From contig NZ_QFFK01000008.1 of assembly GCF_003149455.1 (NCBI RefSeq), forward strand, positions 124,001 to 188,000: a DNA stretch of 64,000 nt, read 5' to 3'. Below the pieces are notes generated by a model. That model had not been told where the DNA came from. It did no database searches and was given only the letters and a program-made list of their open reading frames with translations. Positions 18,401 to 26,394 of the stretch are shown here, piece after piece. A program made the position numbers and the translations under genes. The stretch comes from Chitinophaga deserti (GTDB lineage Bacteria > Bacteroidota > Bacteroidia > Chitinophagales > Chitinophagaceae). Each line of letters begins with the position of its first letter. Within the stretch, counting starts at the first letter, position 1.

Positions 18401-19480
18401 TACGCTGCCGGCGTCGGAGGGATTGAACTGTTTGCCGTGCAGCAGCTCCTGCAATAACGCCAGCTGTCCGCCTTCCGGATTCTTGAAGGTGGGCAGGATG
18501 CCTGTCTGGAAGGCATTCAGCAGATCTTCAAAAAAGTCGATATCCGGGTGGAGTCTTTTTTTGAAATAGGCGGAAAATGCTTCCGACGGATTGTTACCGA
18601 TGGTTACGGAGGCGGGGATAGGTCCCTGGTTGGGCCCGTCTACGATGTAACTGGTTTTTACATCCCAGGTAATAGCTTCTGTTAAGCCGCTGTAAAACGA
18701 CCAGCCCGGGGTAGCGTCGCTATCGTTGAAGGTCCAGCCATAGGAAGATTGTATTTGTTCCTTCGTTTTGCCGCCATATAAGGGGTCGTTAGCCGGCTGG
18801 CTGTACCAGCCTGTTAGCTGGTACATAACATCTGCGGGGCCATCGATCTTATCCATATCGTCGTAAAAGCCGAAGATGTTACGGGAATTGGGATAGAAGG
18901 CTGCAAAGCAGGTGTCGCCATTGGCTACGGCGCTCAGTTCCTGCCCGGTAAGGTCTTTGAATTTATTGGCATCGGCCGGTTCTTTCCATTCGGGTGTGAA
19001 CACGGCGGAAATACCGGTGTAGCGGTAGTTTTGTTCCTTGTCACTGACTGTTTTTACCGGCAGGGTTACTACGGCGTCGGGAGGATTAACGCCGGCATCG
19101 TACAGGCCGTCGCTTTCTATGATCCACGTAGTTCGCGAGGGCACGCCTGCGTTGATGATGATGCGGCTCAGCAGCCAGCGGTTGGGGGTAACGGCGAAGT
19201 TGGTCTGGCTGGACGTGCTGTCGTAATTACCCCTGGTCAGCGCTTCCGGGAGCGCCCAGTGCAGGTGGATGCCTTTCTTCAGTTGATTCAGCGGTGCATC
19301 TGTCAGCTTGCGGACCACGTTGGAACCCAGGAATGCATCGTAAATGCCTGTCTGGTTGATGAACGTGGTAGTGGCGCCCGCGAAGGTACTGGTGCCATTG
19401 GCGTCTTCCTGGTCTTTTATACCCACGCAAAGTGCGGTGATATCCACAGGTACGATCAATCCGTTATTAGTTTGAGGCAT
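15419..19480 (-). CDS. Giant protein with HWALP motif, function unknown
   Basis: A 1353-residue protein with no signal peptide. Near the N-terminus (about residues 68-84) it carries 'KKGIHLHWALPEALTRG' and then 'VTPNRWLLSRI' at 98-108, a pair of motifs that I associate with large uncharacterised proteins from several phyla that occur with DUF6603 proteins; that association is from memory. Residues about 400-480 are strongly helical and likely coiled coil ('LIREQIGFYDDTLQPALTGL', then 'DKQLKLVGDQLAALNQE'). The rest is beta-rich with many Asn, Pro and aromatic residues. It starts 3 bases after the 718-aa gene stops, so the two are coupled. No enzyme motif was found. Confidence 0.75.
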   Translation of the reverse strand: MPQTNNGLIVPVDITALCVGIKDQEDANGTSTFAGATTTFINQTGIYDAFLGSNVVRKLTDAPLNQLKKGIHLHWALPEALTRGNYDSTSSQTNFAVTPNRWLLSRIIINAGVPSRTTWIIESDGLYDAGVNPPDAVVTLPVKTVSDKEQNYRYTGISAVFTPEWKEPADANKFKDLTGQELSAVANGDTCFAAFYPNSRNIFGFYDDMDKIDGPADVMYQLTGWYSQPANDPLYGGKTKEQIQSSYGWTFNDSDATPGWSFYSGLTEAITWDVKTSYIVDGPNQGPIPASVTIGNNPSEAFSAYFKKRLHPDIDFFEDLLNAFQTGILPTFKNPEGGQLALLQELLHGKQFNPSDAGSVYLIVQKPDDENINDPGNDTPATNLPLQTGNSLNQLNQYQQQYDYYKDYDAYFKGLLFANWYRLMKADDDITKNELDALIREQIGFYDDTLQPALTGLKDDLDKQLKLVGDQLAALNQERRIKPQLELKETPASRYWQPNEPVLMLTAPEFIGAARFGLRGLDEAGYLVCRINNQLLDSIVVNNVTITAAQFNNISLPGPNTLPQPDLFNQLLEESCLLNTNIVSVLSGIAVATLQDSLQAALDGLPQSTYTLTGMLPAAKAVHWWNGNPWNPIMVIWEADFSPLQPTQKGEALQSYSNNFFFNNYDVDQNAGGFITYKGPADPTQIIANNKEGYSGSAILTLSAADSFAKQLAEYLEDHTDSTLQTILDDLGTGQYVSFSINGFGNSLLMQDQDLQLNIKVPDNNPYAPLTESVSDIVGDSYSVSPEPNGFFNPIRAGYLNTKLTAVDVYGNKREIQIMDQCYASSMISWYKDKQIPETAFLPPRISQPSRLIFRWLSATDSIEAQEMTLHPATTPICGWIMPNHLDASLFFYDQQGHALGTMYLDGDHTTILWQSAPGDNKTINQSLSAVFAYQNAVFAAFAQNLMSGTPAFFLDFWTAVDSMHNFVNPANYAQNNDLAVLIGRPVAVTQAMLRLEAAGGPALNQSWYALEPEDNNFTGVQFPVILGDLDKIDDGLIGYFKQGKGGYDFSSFYSEAATGTNGVVKPAATNLMVNVSPKVDAPDPADLMQDAVKVLMLVDPRAAIYATCGIQPVMNIQIPPDEYTDIISTLEMTFLTTPVLQGATGFNLPLPAEEGYQWSWVEETLVANKPVWATVPDINFTTSQAIAAYTPQAIREGWLRLNPQLLSFVMLNTLGQPAAVPGKDNDFTLTVKNRKPTDLTCKPGQLLPEGDPNTGAVFYIHFGKLISDDKVPDVVITCEGWTFKCMNNLQYGNYWACTPVAEITLVPGGEIPFSITKAFVAANSGQVQMYVDYMDVTGVNNGTDASFLSIIQ

Positions 19481-19483
19481 ACG

Positions 19484-21640
19484 TCAGTCTTTAGTATTTA
19501 GAAAATCAACTTTTACAACTCCCTTGATCATTTCCAGCGCAAATTGTGCTGCGGTGAAATCCGTGATCCCTTCATTCAGCGGCGGAGCGTTCAGTACCGT
19601 TTTGATAGCATCCGCGGCTTTGCTGATCTGCAATGTTTGCTGGTTGCTGCGGGTGGTAATCTTTGCGGTAGCCCCGTCTATTCCGGAGCCGGGGTCGCCG
19701 CCGCCCTGTATCACCCGCAAGCTGGTCACATAGTCGGGATACACGCCTTCCACGCCGGAATGCAGTGCCTCCGGTGGCTCATGGATAGATACCCGTTGTA
19801 CCACGCCGTCGAAGATGCATAGCAGTACTTCTTCCGACAGGCGGGCAATCCGGAGTTTATCTATCTCGGAAGTGCCGGCCGCATCGTCGTAGCCTGTTAT
19901 TTCCATGCCCGGCCACCCTTTCAGTACGGCGGAACGCAGCAGGAATCCGGTAATGGTGCCGGTATTGTTTACATATCCCTTTAAGGATTTCTTTTTTTTC
20001 CTGAACAGCGTGGCTGTATTACGCGCATTGGCGCGTAACGTGGTCAGATAGGGTGTTTCAAGAATCATAGATGCGGTGGTGGACCTGCCTATGCTAAAAG
20101 CCCCGTCCATCAGTGCATCTACCCAATTGTTGTCGATATAAAAGAACCGGAGGGATTCCGGCGGCAGCATCCTTTCATCGGCTACCAGGTAATTAAATGG
20201 AACGCCGTTAAGCAGGCTCAGCTTAGCCATCCATTCAACAACATCTTTCGGAGGCGTAGTATCTTTTTCCATGAGCATACGCCTGGTTGCAAACACATCG
20301 CCGAAGGCATCAATTCCCTGGTATTTGTTATTAATGATCTCCTGTTCTTCTTTGGTTACCTCCCAGGCATATAACCCTTTCTTCCAGTTGTAGAGGGAGG
20401 ATGCGAAATTTTTATTCTGCAATGCCAGCAGCTGCCCTAACTGCCAGGCGGCGCCGTAAGAAATATCGAACATGCCAGTTTCCGGGTTGTACCGGTTGGC
20501 GGCATCGGAGCAGGATACGGGGAAAGCAATGGTTTCTTTCACGAGGTATGGCAGCAGCGGACTGCGGAACCAGGACACGGTATGGCCGCTATGCCGCAGC
20601 GAATGGCCATGCGGGGTGTAACCCATCAGGAGCGCATTCTGTACCAGTATGGTGGCATCTGCCGGAGTGAGGGTGCCGGTAGCCTGCTTTGCCAGGGCGG
20701 CTTGCACGGCTTCTGGGCCGGGCGGTGTGCCGTTAAACGGCACTTGTAATACAGTAAGTCCCTGCTGATCCAGCTCATTTTTATTGAGGTGCTCCAGTAA
20801 GCTTTTAAAAGTTTCGTCGCGGGTGTTGACGGAATAGCTCCAGTTGATATAACTGAGCAGGCGCACGGTGGTAGTACCTGCCGGTAAGTTGCTGTTGCCG
20901 TCGTCGTCTGGCAGGTAATCGCCGAAGTTTTCCAGCGACAGGAGGAAGGCGTAATTGTCGGTATCGTTTTGTGGCAGCCGGTTTCCCAATACCACCGTAA
21001 AGTTCTCTACATCTTTTGCCAGATCATCCGATTTATCCAGCGTTTGCATTTTACGGATGTGAGCGAGGAAAGGAAGGTCTTTTTTCGTGGGGGCTATCTG
21101 GTTGAACAAAGCAGCGGGGATATCGATAATGTTGCAATCATCGTCGGGCGTTTCACCATAATCCAGTTTTTCCATGCCGGGGTAGGAGAAGATACCTGCA
21201 GGCATGGTGCCTGTGCCGGTAATGGTAGAGCCAGCCACGGTAATGGCAGTGCCTGCAGGTACGAGGGCTCTGGCTTTTTCTTTTACCACAGCTGGCTGCT
21301 CTCCTTCCCCGAACAGGAATACCGCCAGCCAGGGCGCTGTATCATCATCCTTTACGCTGCTTCTTTCCCATGGTAATATCCGGCGGTTAAACAGTACGTG
21401 GGGAAGCGTTCCGCCAAATTCTCCGTTAGCGAGGTTTTGCGGGAAGTTGGAATTGATATCGTCAGGGTCGAGGGTAAACCTTTCGCTGGTAACCGCAAAT
21501 CTCCTGCTGGTGGAAAATTCACCGGGTTGCTGATTGGTTTGTTGCTTTACCGTTATCGTATACTCGGCAGATTTAAGCGGCGGTATATCGTATTGGATAA
21601 AAATAACCTCGTTCTCTGCGGCAGGGGTGGTGTTCTTCAT
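19484..21640 (-). CDS. Unknown 718-aa protein with LPWER motif
   Basis: A 718-residue protein without a signal peptide. The first 110 residues contain the order 'FIQYDIPPLKSAEYTITV', 'RRFAVTSERFTLDPDDI' and 'LPHVLFNRRILPWER', followed by 'PWLAVFLFGEGE'. This reads like a compact N-terminal beta domain that recurs in large hypothetical proteins of other bacteria (recalled, not searched). The middle is helical ('AWQLGQLLALQNKNFASSLY' near 420), and about 560-640 looks beta-rich again. It begins 3 bases after the DUF6603-like gene and ends 3 bases before the 1353-aa gene. No catalytic or binding motif is evident. Confidence 0.75.
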   Translation of the reverse strand: MKNTTPAAENEVIFIQYDIPPLKSAEYTITVKQQTNQQPGEFSTSRRFAVTSERFTLDPDDINSNFPQNLANGEFGGTLPHVLFNRRILPWERSSVKDDDTAPWLAVFLFGEGEQPAVVKEKARALVPAGTAITVAGSTITGTGTMPAGIFSYPGMEKLDYGETPDDDCNIIDIPAALFNQIAPTKKDLPFLAHIRKMQTLDKSDDLAKDVENFTVVLGNRLPQNDTDNYAFLLSLENFGDYLPDDDGNSNLPAGTTTVRLLSYINWSYSVNTRDETFKSLLEHLNKNELDQQGLTVLQVPFNGTPPGPEAVQAALAKQATGTLTPADATILVQNALLMGYTPHGHSLRHSGHTVSWFRSPLLPYLVKETIAFPVSCSDAANRYNPETGMFDISYGAAWQLGQLLALQNKNFASSLYNWKKGLYAWEVTKEEQEIINNKYQGIDAFGDVFATRRMLMEKDTTPPKDVVEWMAKLSLLNGVPFNYLVADERMLPPESLRFFYIDNNWVDALMDGAFSIGRSTTASMILETPYLTTLRANARNTATLFRKKKKSLKGYVNNTGTITGFLLRSAVLKGWPGMEITGYDDAAGTSEIDKLRIARLSEEVLLCIFDGVVQRVSIHEPPEALHSGVEGVYPDYVTSLRVIQGGGDPGSGIDGATAKITTRSNQQTLQISKAADAIKTVLNAPPLNEGITDFTAAQFALEMIKGVVKVDFLNTKD

Positions 21641-21643
21641 AGC

Positions 21644-24600
21644 TTATTTTTTTTCTTCTCCCAACAGGCGGAAAAGGGGACTGGCGAGTAAATAATAAGT
21701 TTCAGGATCTGCAAGCTGAACCACATTTATCTGTACATCGATATTAAAACCTGCATCCGTAACGGCACTCAGTAACATAGGCCGGTTAGCCTGTGCTTTG
21801 GTTGCCATAATGGTGCCTGCTACATTTTCATCCGTGAAGTCATCTGTCCGGGGTACGTAGGTATCCGTCCAGGTAAAATGCTGCAGCTCAGGATCGAGGC
21901 GGAATTGAAGGTATTCCAGCTTGATAGGCAATGTGCTGGCAGGACAATCCTTATACGGCACCATGGTAAATCCGGTGAGCACGTCTTTCAGCGTGGTGTC
22001 TTTGACAGGATCACCCACGTTGGGGTTACCATTGGCATTAAAACTCACTTTCTGCCACAGTCCTTTCGGCACATTTTTCAAAATCGGCGTGGCGTGGAAG
22101 GTGGAAGGTTCTCCGTTATCGTTCACGATCTCGATGACCTGTTTCGACTGGAAGGCAGCACTGTCGAGGCCTACGGGTCTTACCCCGAAATCCGTGTTCT
22201 GTAATGGCGCAGATATTTCCGGGTCGAGGATGATGCTGATCTTGCTATTATTGTTATTGGTGAAATCCCATTCTTTGGAAGGAATAATAGCGTCTGTGGT
22301 GAGTTCGAATTTCTCTGCATTCACGATCCAGTTCAGTTCGCCCGGCTTATCGCTCAGTTGCGACAGCAGCCCGTCTGCTACCAGTATTTTACATACGTCT
22401 GCATTGCTGGCAGCGTCCAGGCTCTGCGCGGCGGCAGGCAGCTGGGGTAACATATCCCGGGTAAATTCGTCCCAGCCGATGGTGCGTGGTTTGTTTTCAC
22501 TTCCTGCACCGAAGGATATGGTGAAGGAAATAATGGCCACGTGAATGGTAGCCTTTCCGCTGAATTCCGGTCCCCATACATGCAGGCCAACGCCCACGTG
22601 AATGGTGATGGTTTTCTTGGTGAACCAGAGGTTGACGGTGAAGGAGGCGCCTATGTCTGTGTTGGCAACAATATCATAATGGAAAGGTTTCCACATGATG
22701 AGGAAATCGGCCTGGAGTATAAACCAGGCGCGGATGGAACCGCTTTGCCATACCGCTTCCAAAAGGCCGCCGGCCATGATGGCATTGGAGGTAAGTGCAA
22801 AATACAGCGCGCCTTTGATCACGAGGTGACTGTCCACTTTCCAGTCGATGCCCAGCCTTGGTACTTTCGGATAATAATCCGGCGTGGTGTAGTTGGAGTT
22901 GTATCCACCCAGCGTTATCACGAAATCGCCTTCATGATCACCGCTGAACCAGAAATAGAATGCGAACCCGCCGGTAAGATGACAGGCCTGGGCCAGTACA
23001 TAGGAACTGCTGGTGAGCTGCCCCTGAATGGCCACAAGGCCCGAACCTTCTACGTAGGAAGCTTTGATGGCCAGTTCGGCAAAGGCTACGGCAGGGATGC
23101 CCGTAGTGCCGCCAGTTCCCGGAGGGAGTACGAGGCGGGAAAGTCCCAGCAATGCAATTTCCAGCCGGGTGCCAAACATCACGGTGAGCAGGGCAAAGGA
23201 ATTCACCATCTCGAAAGACGTGAAATTAATACCCGCTGCCAGCCAGGAACTGCCCACCTGCGGGGCCACAATGCCTTTCTGTACAATATCATCCAGCACG
23301 CCGTTTACCTGCGCGGCAAGATCTTTGGTTGGGTCGGGCACGGGCCCGCCGCCAGTAGCCCATACCACAAACGGAAAGGTAGCCACCCCGTTTATATCAG
23401 GGAGCACCAGCTTACGATTGAAGCCGAAGCCGGCAGACAGGCCGGTTACGAAGAAGAACGGCGGCCCGCCGATGGGGAAATTCAGTACAGCGTACAGGAA
23501 CATGGAAGGCTTACCCTCAACTTCCGTATACCCGCCGATGCCACCAATGGTAAGTGCCGGTGTTTTAACGAGGATGTCGCCATAGAGGTTTACGGGAGAG
23601 AAGCTGCCCATTAATCCGCCCGATACGAGTATTGGCCCGCTGTTATATGTGATGGAAATACCGCTGATGGTAAATGCAATATCGAACGTGCTGATGGCGG
23701 AGCTGATGCCAAAGCCATTCAGGCCAATGCTCAATCCGCTGGCAGTGGCAGTTACATTCACCATCACATATATGCGGGAGTCTTTGTATCCGATACCGAT
23801 CTTGTCGAAATACAAGGGCCCGAAATTCTTCTGGATATTGAACCATTTGGCTTTGATAGCATCGTCGCCCACAGCTACCAGTTCCATGTTGGCACTATCG
23901 CCGCCCAGTATGAGGTTGAGCGGATATAAAGTGCCGCCGATGTTGACGGTCATGGAGAAGGATACCTTTCCGTTCAGGCCTTCTTCGGGCAGCAGGGGAT
24001 AGCCGGTGGGGTCTGCCACCAGTGCTTTGATCTGGTTGTTGATGGCGGTAGCGAGGGCTTTGGTAGTAACGATGGATACAAAGTTCACATCTACCGCCGT
24101 GATTTCGAGCTTGCCTGCGTCCAGCACGGTGAGTTTATCGATGATGGGCAGGTTGGCGAGGTCTATCACAAGATCTGAAGCCAGCCCGAAGTAGTAGATC
24201 CATTGCTGATCTGCAGGGTTTTTCATGGCGAGGAAAACCGCCTTGCCATAATTGGCGGATTCCAGCGAGAGCGCCAGCGTACTGTTGGTGAAATCATACA
24301 TGAGGGAGGCGCTTTTCAGCGCCAGATCGAGCCCGGCAGGAACAGTGGGCATATCGAACCCGAAGGCACCCACTATATCCGCCAGCTGCAGGTATTCAGA
24401 AGGTGTGAGTGCTTCCCAGGAGGCTTTGAGCCGGGTGTCTGTAGTGCCGGAAGTGAAGTTGATCCGGAAGATGGACTGGCCGTCGTTGGAAACATGTTTG
24501 ATGGTAATGTCTCCCGCCATCACATTGGTGAAGTTGTTGTTGCCGTCATTTTCCAGTGAGAATTTGACGTTGATGGCCAGCTCGGTTGTAGTAAATGTAA

Positions 24601-26380
24601 TTTTTGCAGTAGCGCCGAAAGAGAAGTTTTTGGTGGTGGAGTTAAATGCAACGGCCAGGTTCATGAGCGTGATGGTCCGTATCCATTCAGGTGGTTGCGA
24701 TACGCCGAACATTTGCACCACATAGGCGATCAGGTCGCCTATCACGATAGGGTCGCCGTCTTTGGTGCGGCCGCTGAACTGCCATCCGCCATCCGGGGTG
24801 TTGTTGATGGAGGCACTTAGTTCCACCCCCACTTTGCTGATCTGTAATACGGTGTAAACGCTGCCCTGGATGGGTTGCTGGATATTAGCGGGGTCGCGGC
24901 TGAAGTGGAGTTTGAATATGTTGATGGCGATCTTGTCCGTGATATTCCATACCGTGGCAGATTGAGCATCGAAGCGGAAGCTCTGCAACGAGGGAACCAC
25001 ACCGATCTCAAGTACCGAAAAGGAAAAATCGGGTACGCCTTCTGGAACGGTTACAGTGCCTTCAAACAGCTGTGTCGCCACTGCGGTAAGGCTTAATGTT
25101 TTCCCGGGCGCCAGGCCTGCCGTAATGGCCCAGTCGGGGTTGTCTTCCGTTTTCCGGAGGGCACACATCAGGAAGTTGCCGGTGCCTACTTCGAATATAC
25201 CATAAAGGTCTCCGAGCACATTCCTGGTGAGGGGATCGGTGAGGTTGAAGATGTTGAACCCGATAGATATTTTTGAGATGGAGAAGTAACCTTCGATCAC
25301 GGGCCAGGTAGAAGCGGTGGCCACTTCGAACTGGAGTTGTGTGAGTACGCTGGTGGTGGTATTGAAATTAACGAACAGGGCATTGATGTCGATTTGCGGA
25401 ATACTGCTGAGGCCAGATGGTAGGGAGTTCATAAAATCCGTTCCGCCTGCGAGTGCGAGCAGGTCCGAGAAGCTCGGTAGTGTTACTTTCTCGCCGGGCT
25501 GCAATCCGAAAGCCCATTCGGTGGTGCTGCCCAGGCTGGCACCTAAATATGCCGGTACATTCACGCCGCCTAATACGAAAGTGCCTGTTACGCTGGCGGT
25601 GGTTTGCCATTTTGCGCCGGGTGCCTGTTTGGAAAGGGTGAGGTTTGCCTGTAACCCCGGCAGCAGAACGATTTGCTTGTCTACAATGGTCCAGCCGTTG
25701 GTGATGGAAATACCTATCGTAAAAAAGGAAATGGATTTGATGGTGGTGTTATATCCTACGTCAAAACTGTTGATTTGAATGCCGGTGAGCGCACCGGCCA
25801 ATGCTGCAGGCAAAAACTGCGTGATGTCCTGTCCGGCCAGCAGGGAGCTTACTTCAGCCACGGTAGCATCCTGCGTATCCCCATCTTCAATACCGATCTG
25901 CCAATCGCCACCGGAACCGCTTTGCATTACAACCGGGATGCCGGCTCCGGTAACGCCATTGCTGGTGGCATTCAGCCTGAATTGGAAACTGGTAAGACTA
26001 AATCTTTCTGACAGCGTTACGGTAAAGGAAATATTGCCGGCTTTTACCCAGTCTATTACCGGCAAGGCGGGCTGGTAGCTGGTGGGAAGGGCCGCGTTTA
26101 CGGTACCTGTTACCTGGTCGTCCTGCACATTGAACGTCAGTTCGAGGGCGAGGTCTTTATAGCCGAGGAGTCCTGAAGTCCCTGTTACGGTAACTGTATC
26201 TGTTCCCGGAGGGGGCTTTTGGGCGTTGGTCAGCAGCAGGGTGTCCTGTTGCAATACTTTCTGGAAGAAGGTATCCATAAAATCCAGCTCGAAATCGGCA
26301 GGTGTGAGCAGCATATCCCCGTTAGACTGAACCGGAATGGCTTCCATTTTATCAATTATCTGTGTTATCAGCGTGGACAT
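21644..26380 (-). CDS. DUF6603-like giant beta-rich protein
   Basis: A 1578-residue protein, the largest in the window, with no signal peptide (MSTLITQIIDKMEAIPV). Residues 1 to about 800 contain repeated beta segments of about 150 residues with the pattern 'L-x-F-x-V-x-T-x(n)-W-x-V/I' ('LTQLQFEVATASTWPVIEGY', 'LQSFRFDAQSATVWNITD'). Residues about 850-1350 match what I know as DUF6603: 'GPPFFFVTGLSAGFGFNRKL' and 'WATGGGPVPDPTKDLAAQV', then long hydrophobic amphipathic strands. The repeat pattern suggests a beta-solenoid or lipid-binding elongated fold. It lies 14 bases after the LanM-like gene. Function unknown. Confidence 0.75.
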   Translation of the reverse strand: MSTLITQIIDKMEAIPVQSNGDMLLTPADFELDFMDTFFQKVLQQDTLLLTNAQKPPPGTDTVTVTGTSGLLGYKDLALELTFNVQDDQVTGTVNAALPTSYQPALPVIDWVKAGNISFTVTLSERFSLTSFQFRLNATSNGVTGAGIPVVMQSGSGGDWQIGIEDGDTQDATVAEVSSLLAGQDITQFLPAALAGALTGIQINSFDVGYNTTIKSISFFTIGISITNGWTIVDKQIVLLPGLQANLTLSKQAPGAKWQTTASVTGTFVLGGVNVPAYLGASLGSTTEWAFGLQPGEKVTLPSFSDLLALAGGTDFMNSLPSGLSSIPQIDINALFVNFNTTTSVLTQLQFEVATASTWPVIEGYFSISKISIGFNIFNLTDPLTRNVLGDLYGIFEVGTGNFLMCALRKTEDNPDWAITAGLAPGKTLSLTAVATQLFEGTVTVPEGVPDFSFSVLEIGVVPSLQSFRFDAQSATVWNITDKIAINIFKLHFSRDPANIQQPIQGSVYTVLQISKVGVELSASINNTPDGGWQFSGRTKDGDPIVIGDLIAYVVQMFGVSQPPEWIRTITLMNLAVAFNSTTKNFSFGATAKITFTTTELAINVKFSLENDGNNNFTNVMAGDITIKHVSNDGQSIFRINFTSGTTDTRLKASWEALTPSEYLQLADIVGAFGFDMPTVPAGLDLALKSASLMYDFTNSTLALSLESANYGKAVFLAMKNPADQQWIYYFGLASDLVIDLANLPIIDKLTVLDAGKLEITAVDVNFVSIVTTKALATAINNQIKALVADPTGYPLLPEEGLNGKVSFSMTVNIGGTLYPLNLILGGDSANMELVAVGDDAIKAKWFNIQKNFGPLYFDKIGIGYKDSRIYVMVNVTATASGLSIGLNGFGISSAISTFDIAFTISGISITYNSGPILVSGGLMGSFSPVNLYGDILVKTPALTIGGIGGYTEVEGKPSMFLYAVLNFPIGGPPFFFVTGLSAGFGFNRKLVLPDINGVATFPFVVWATGGGPVPDPTKDLAAQVNGVLDDIVQKGIVAPQVGSSWLAAGINFTSFEMVNSFALLTVMFGTRLEIALLGLSRLVLPPGTGGTTGIPAVAFAELAIKASYVEGSGLVAIQGQLTSSSYVLAQACHLTGGFAFYFWFSGDHEGDFVITLGGYNSNYTTPDYYPKVPRLGIDWKVDSHLVIKGALYFALTSNAIMAGGLLEAVWQSGSIRAWFILQADFLIMWKPFHYDIVANTDIGASFTVNLWFTKKTITIHVGVGLHVWGPEFSGKATIHVAIISFTISFGAGSENKPRTIGWDEFTRDMLPQLPAAAQSLDAASNADVCKILVADGLLSQLSDKPGELNWIVNAEKFELTTDAIIPSKEWDFTNNNNSKISIILDPEISAPLQNTDFGVRPVGLDSAAFQSKQVIEIVNDNGEPSTFHATPILKNVPKGLWQKVSFNANGNPNVGDPVKDTTLKDVLTGFTMVPYKDCPASTLPIKLEYLQFRLDPELQHFTWTDTYVPRTDDFTDENVAGTIMATKAQANRPMLLSAVTDAGFNIDVQINVVQLADPETYYLLASPLFRLLGEEKK

Positions 26381-26394
26381 AAGATGGATGATTG

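Noticed and set aside
22541..23614. 357-codon plus-strand frame
   Set aside because: It is antisense to the DUF6603-like gene; composition is rich in Gly, Arg and His as usual for shadows.
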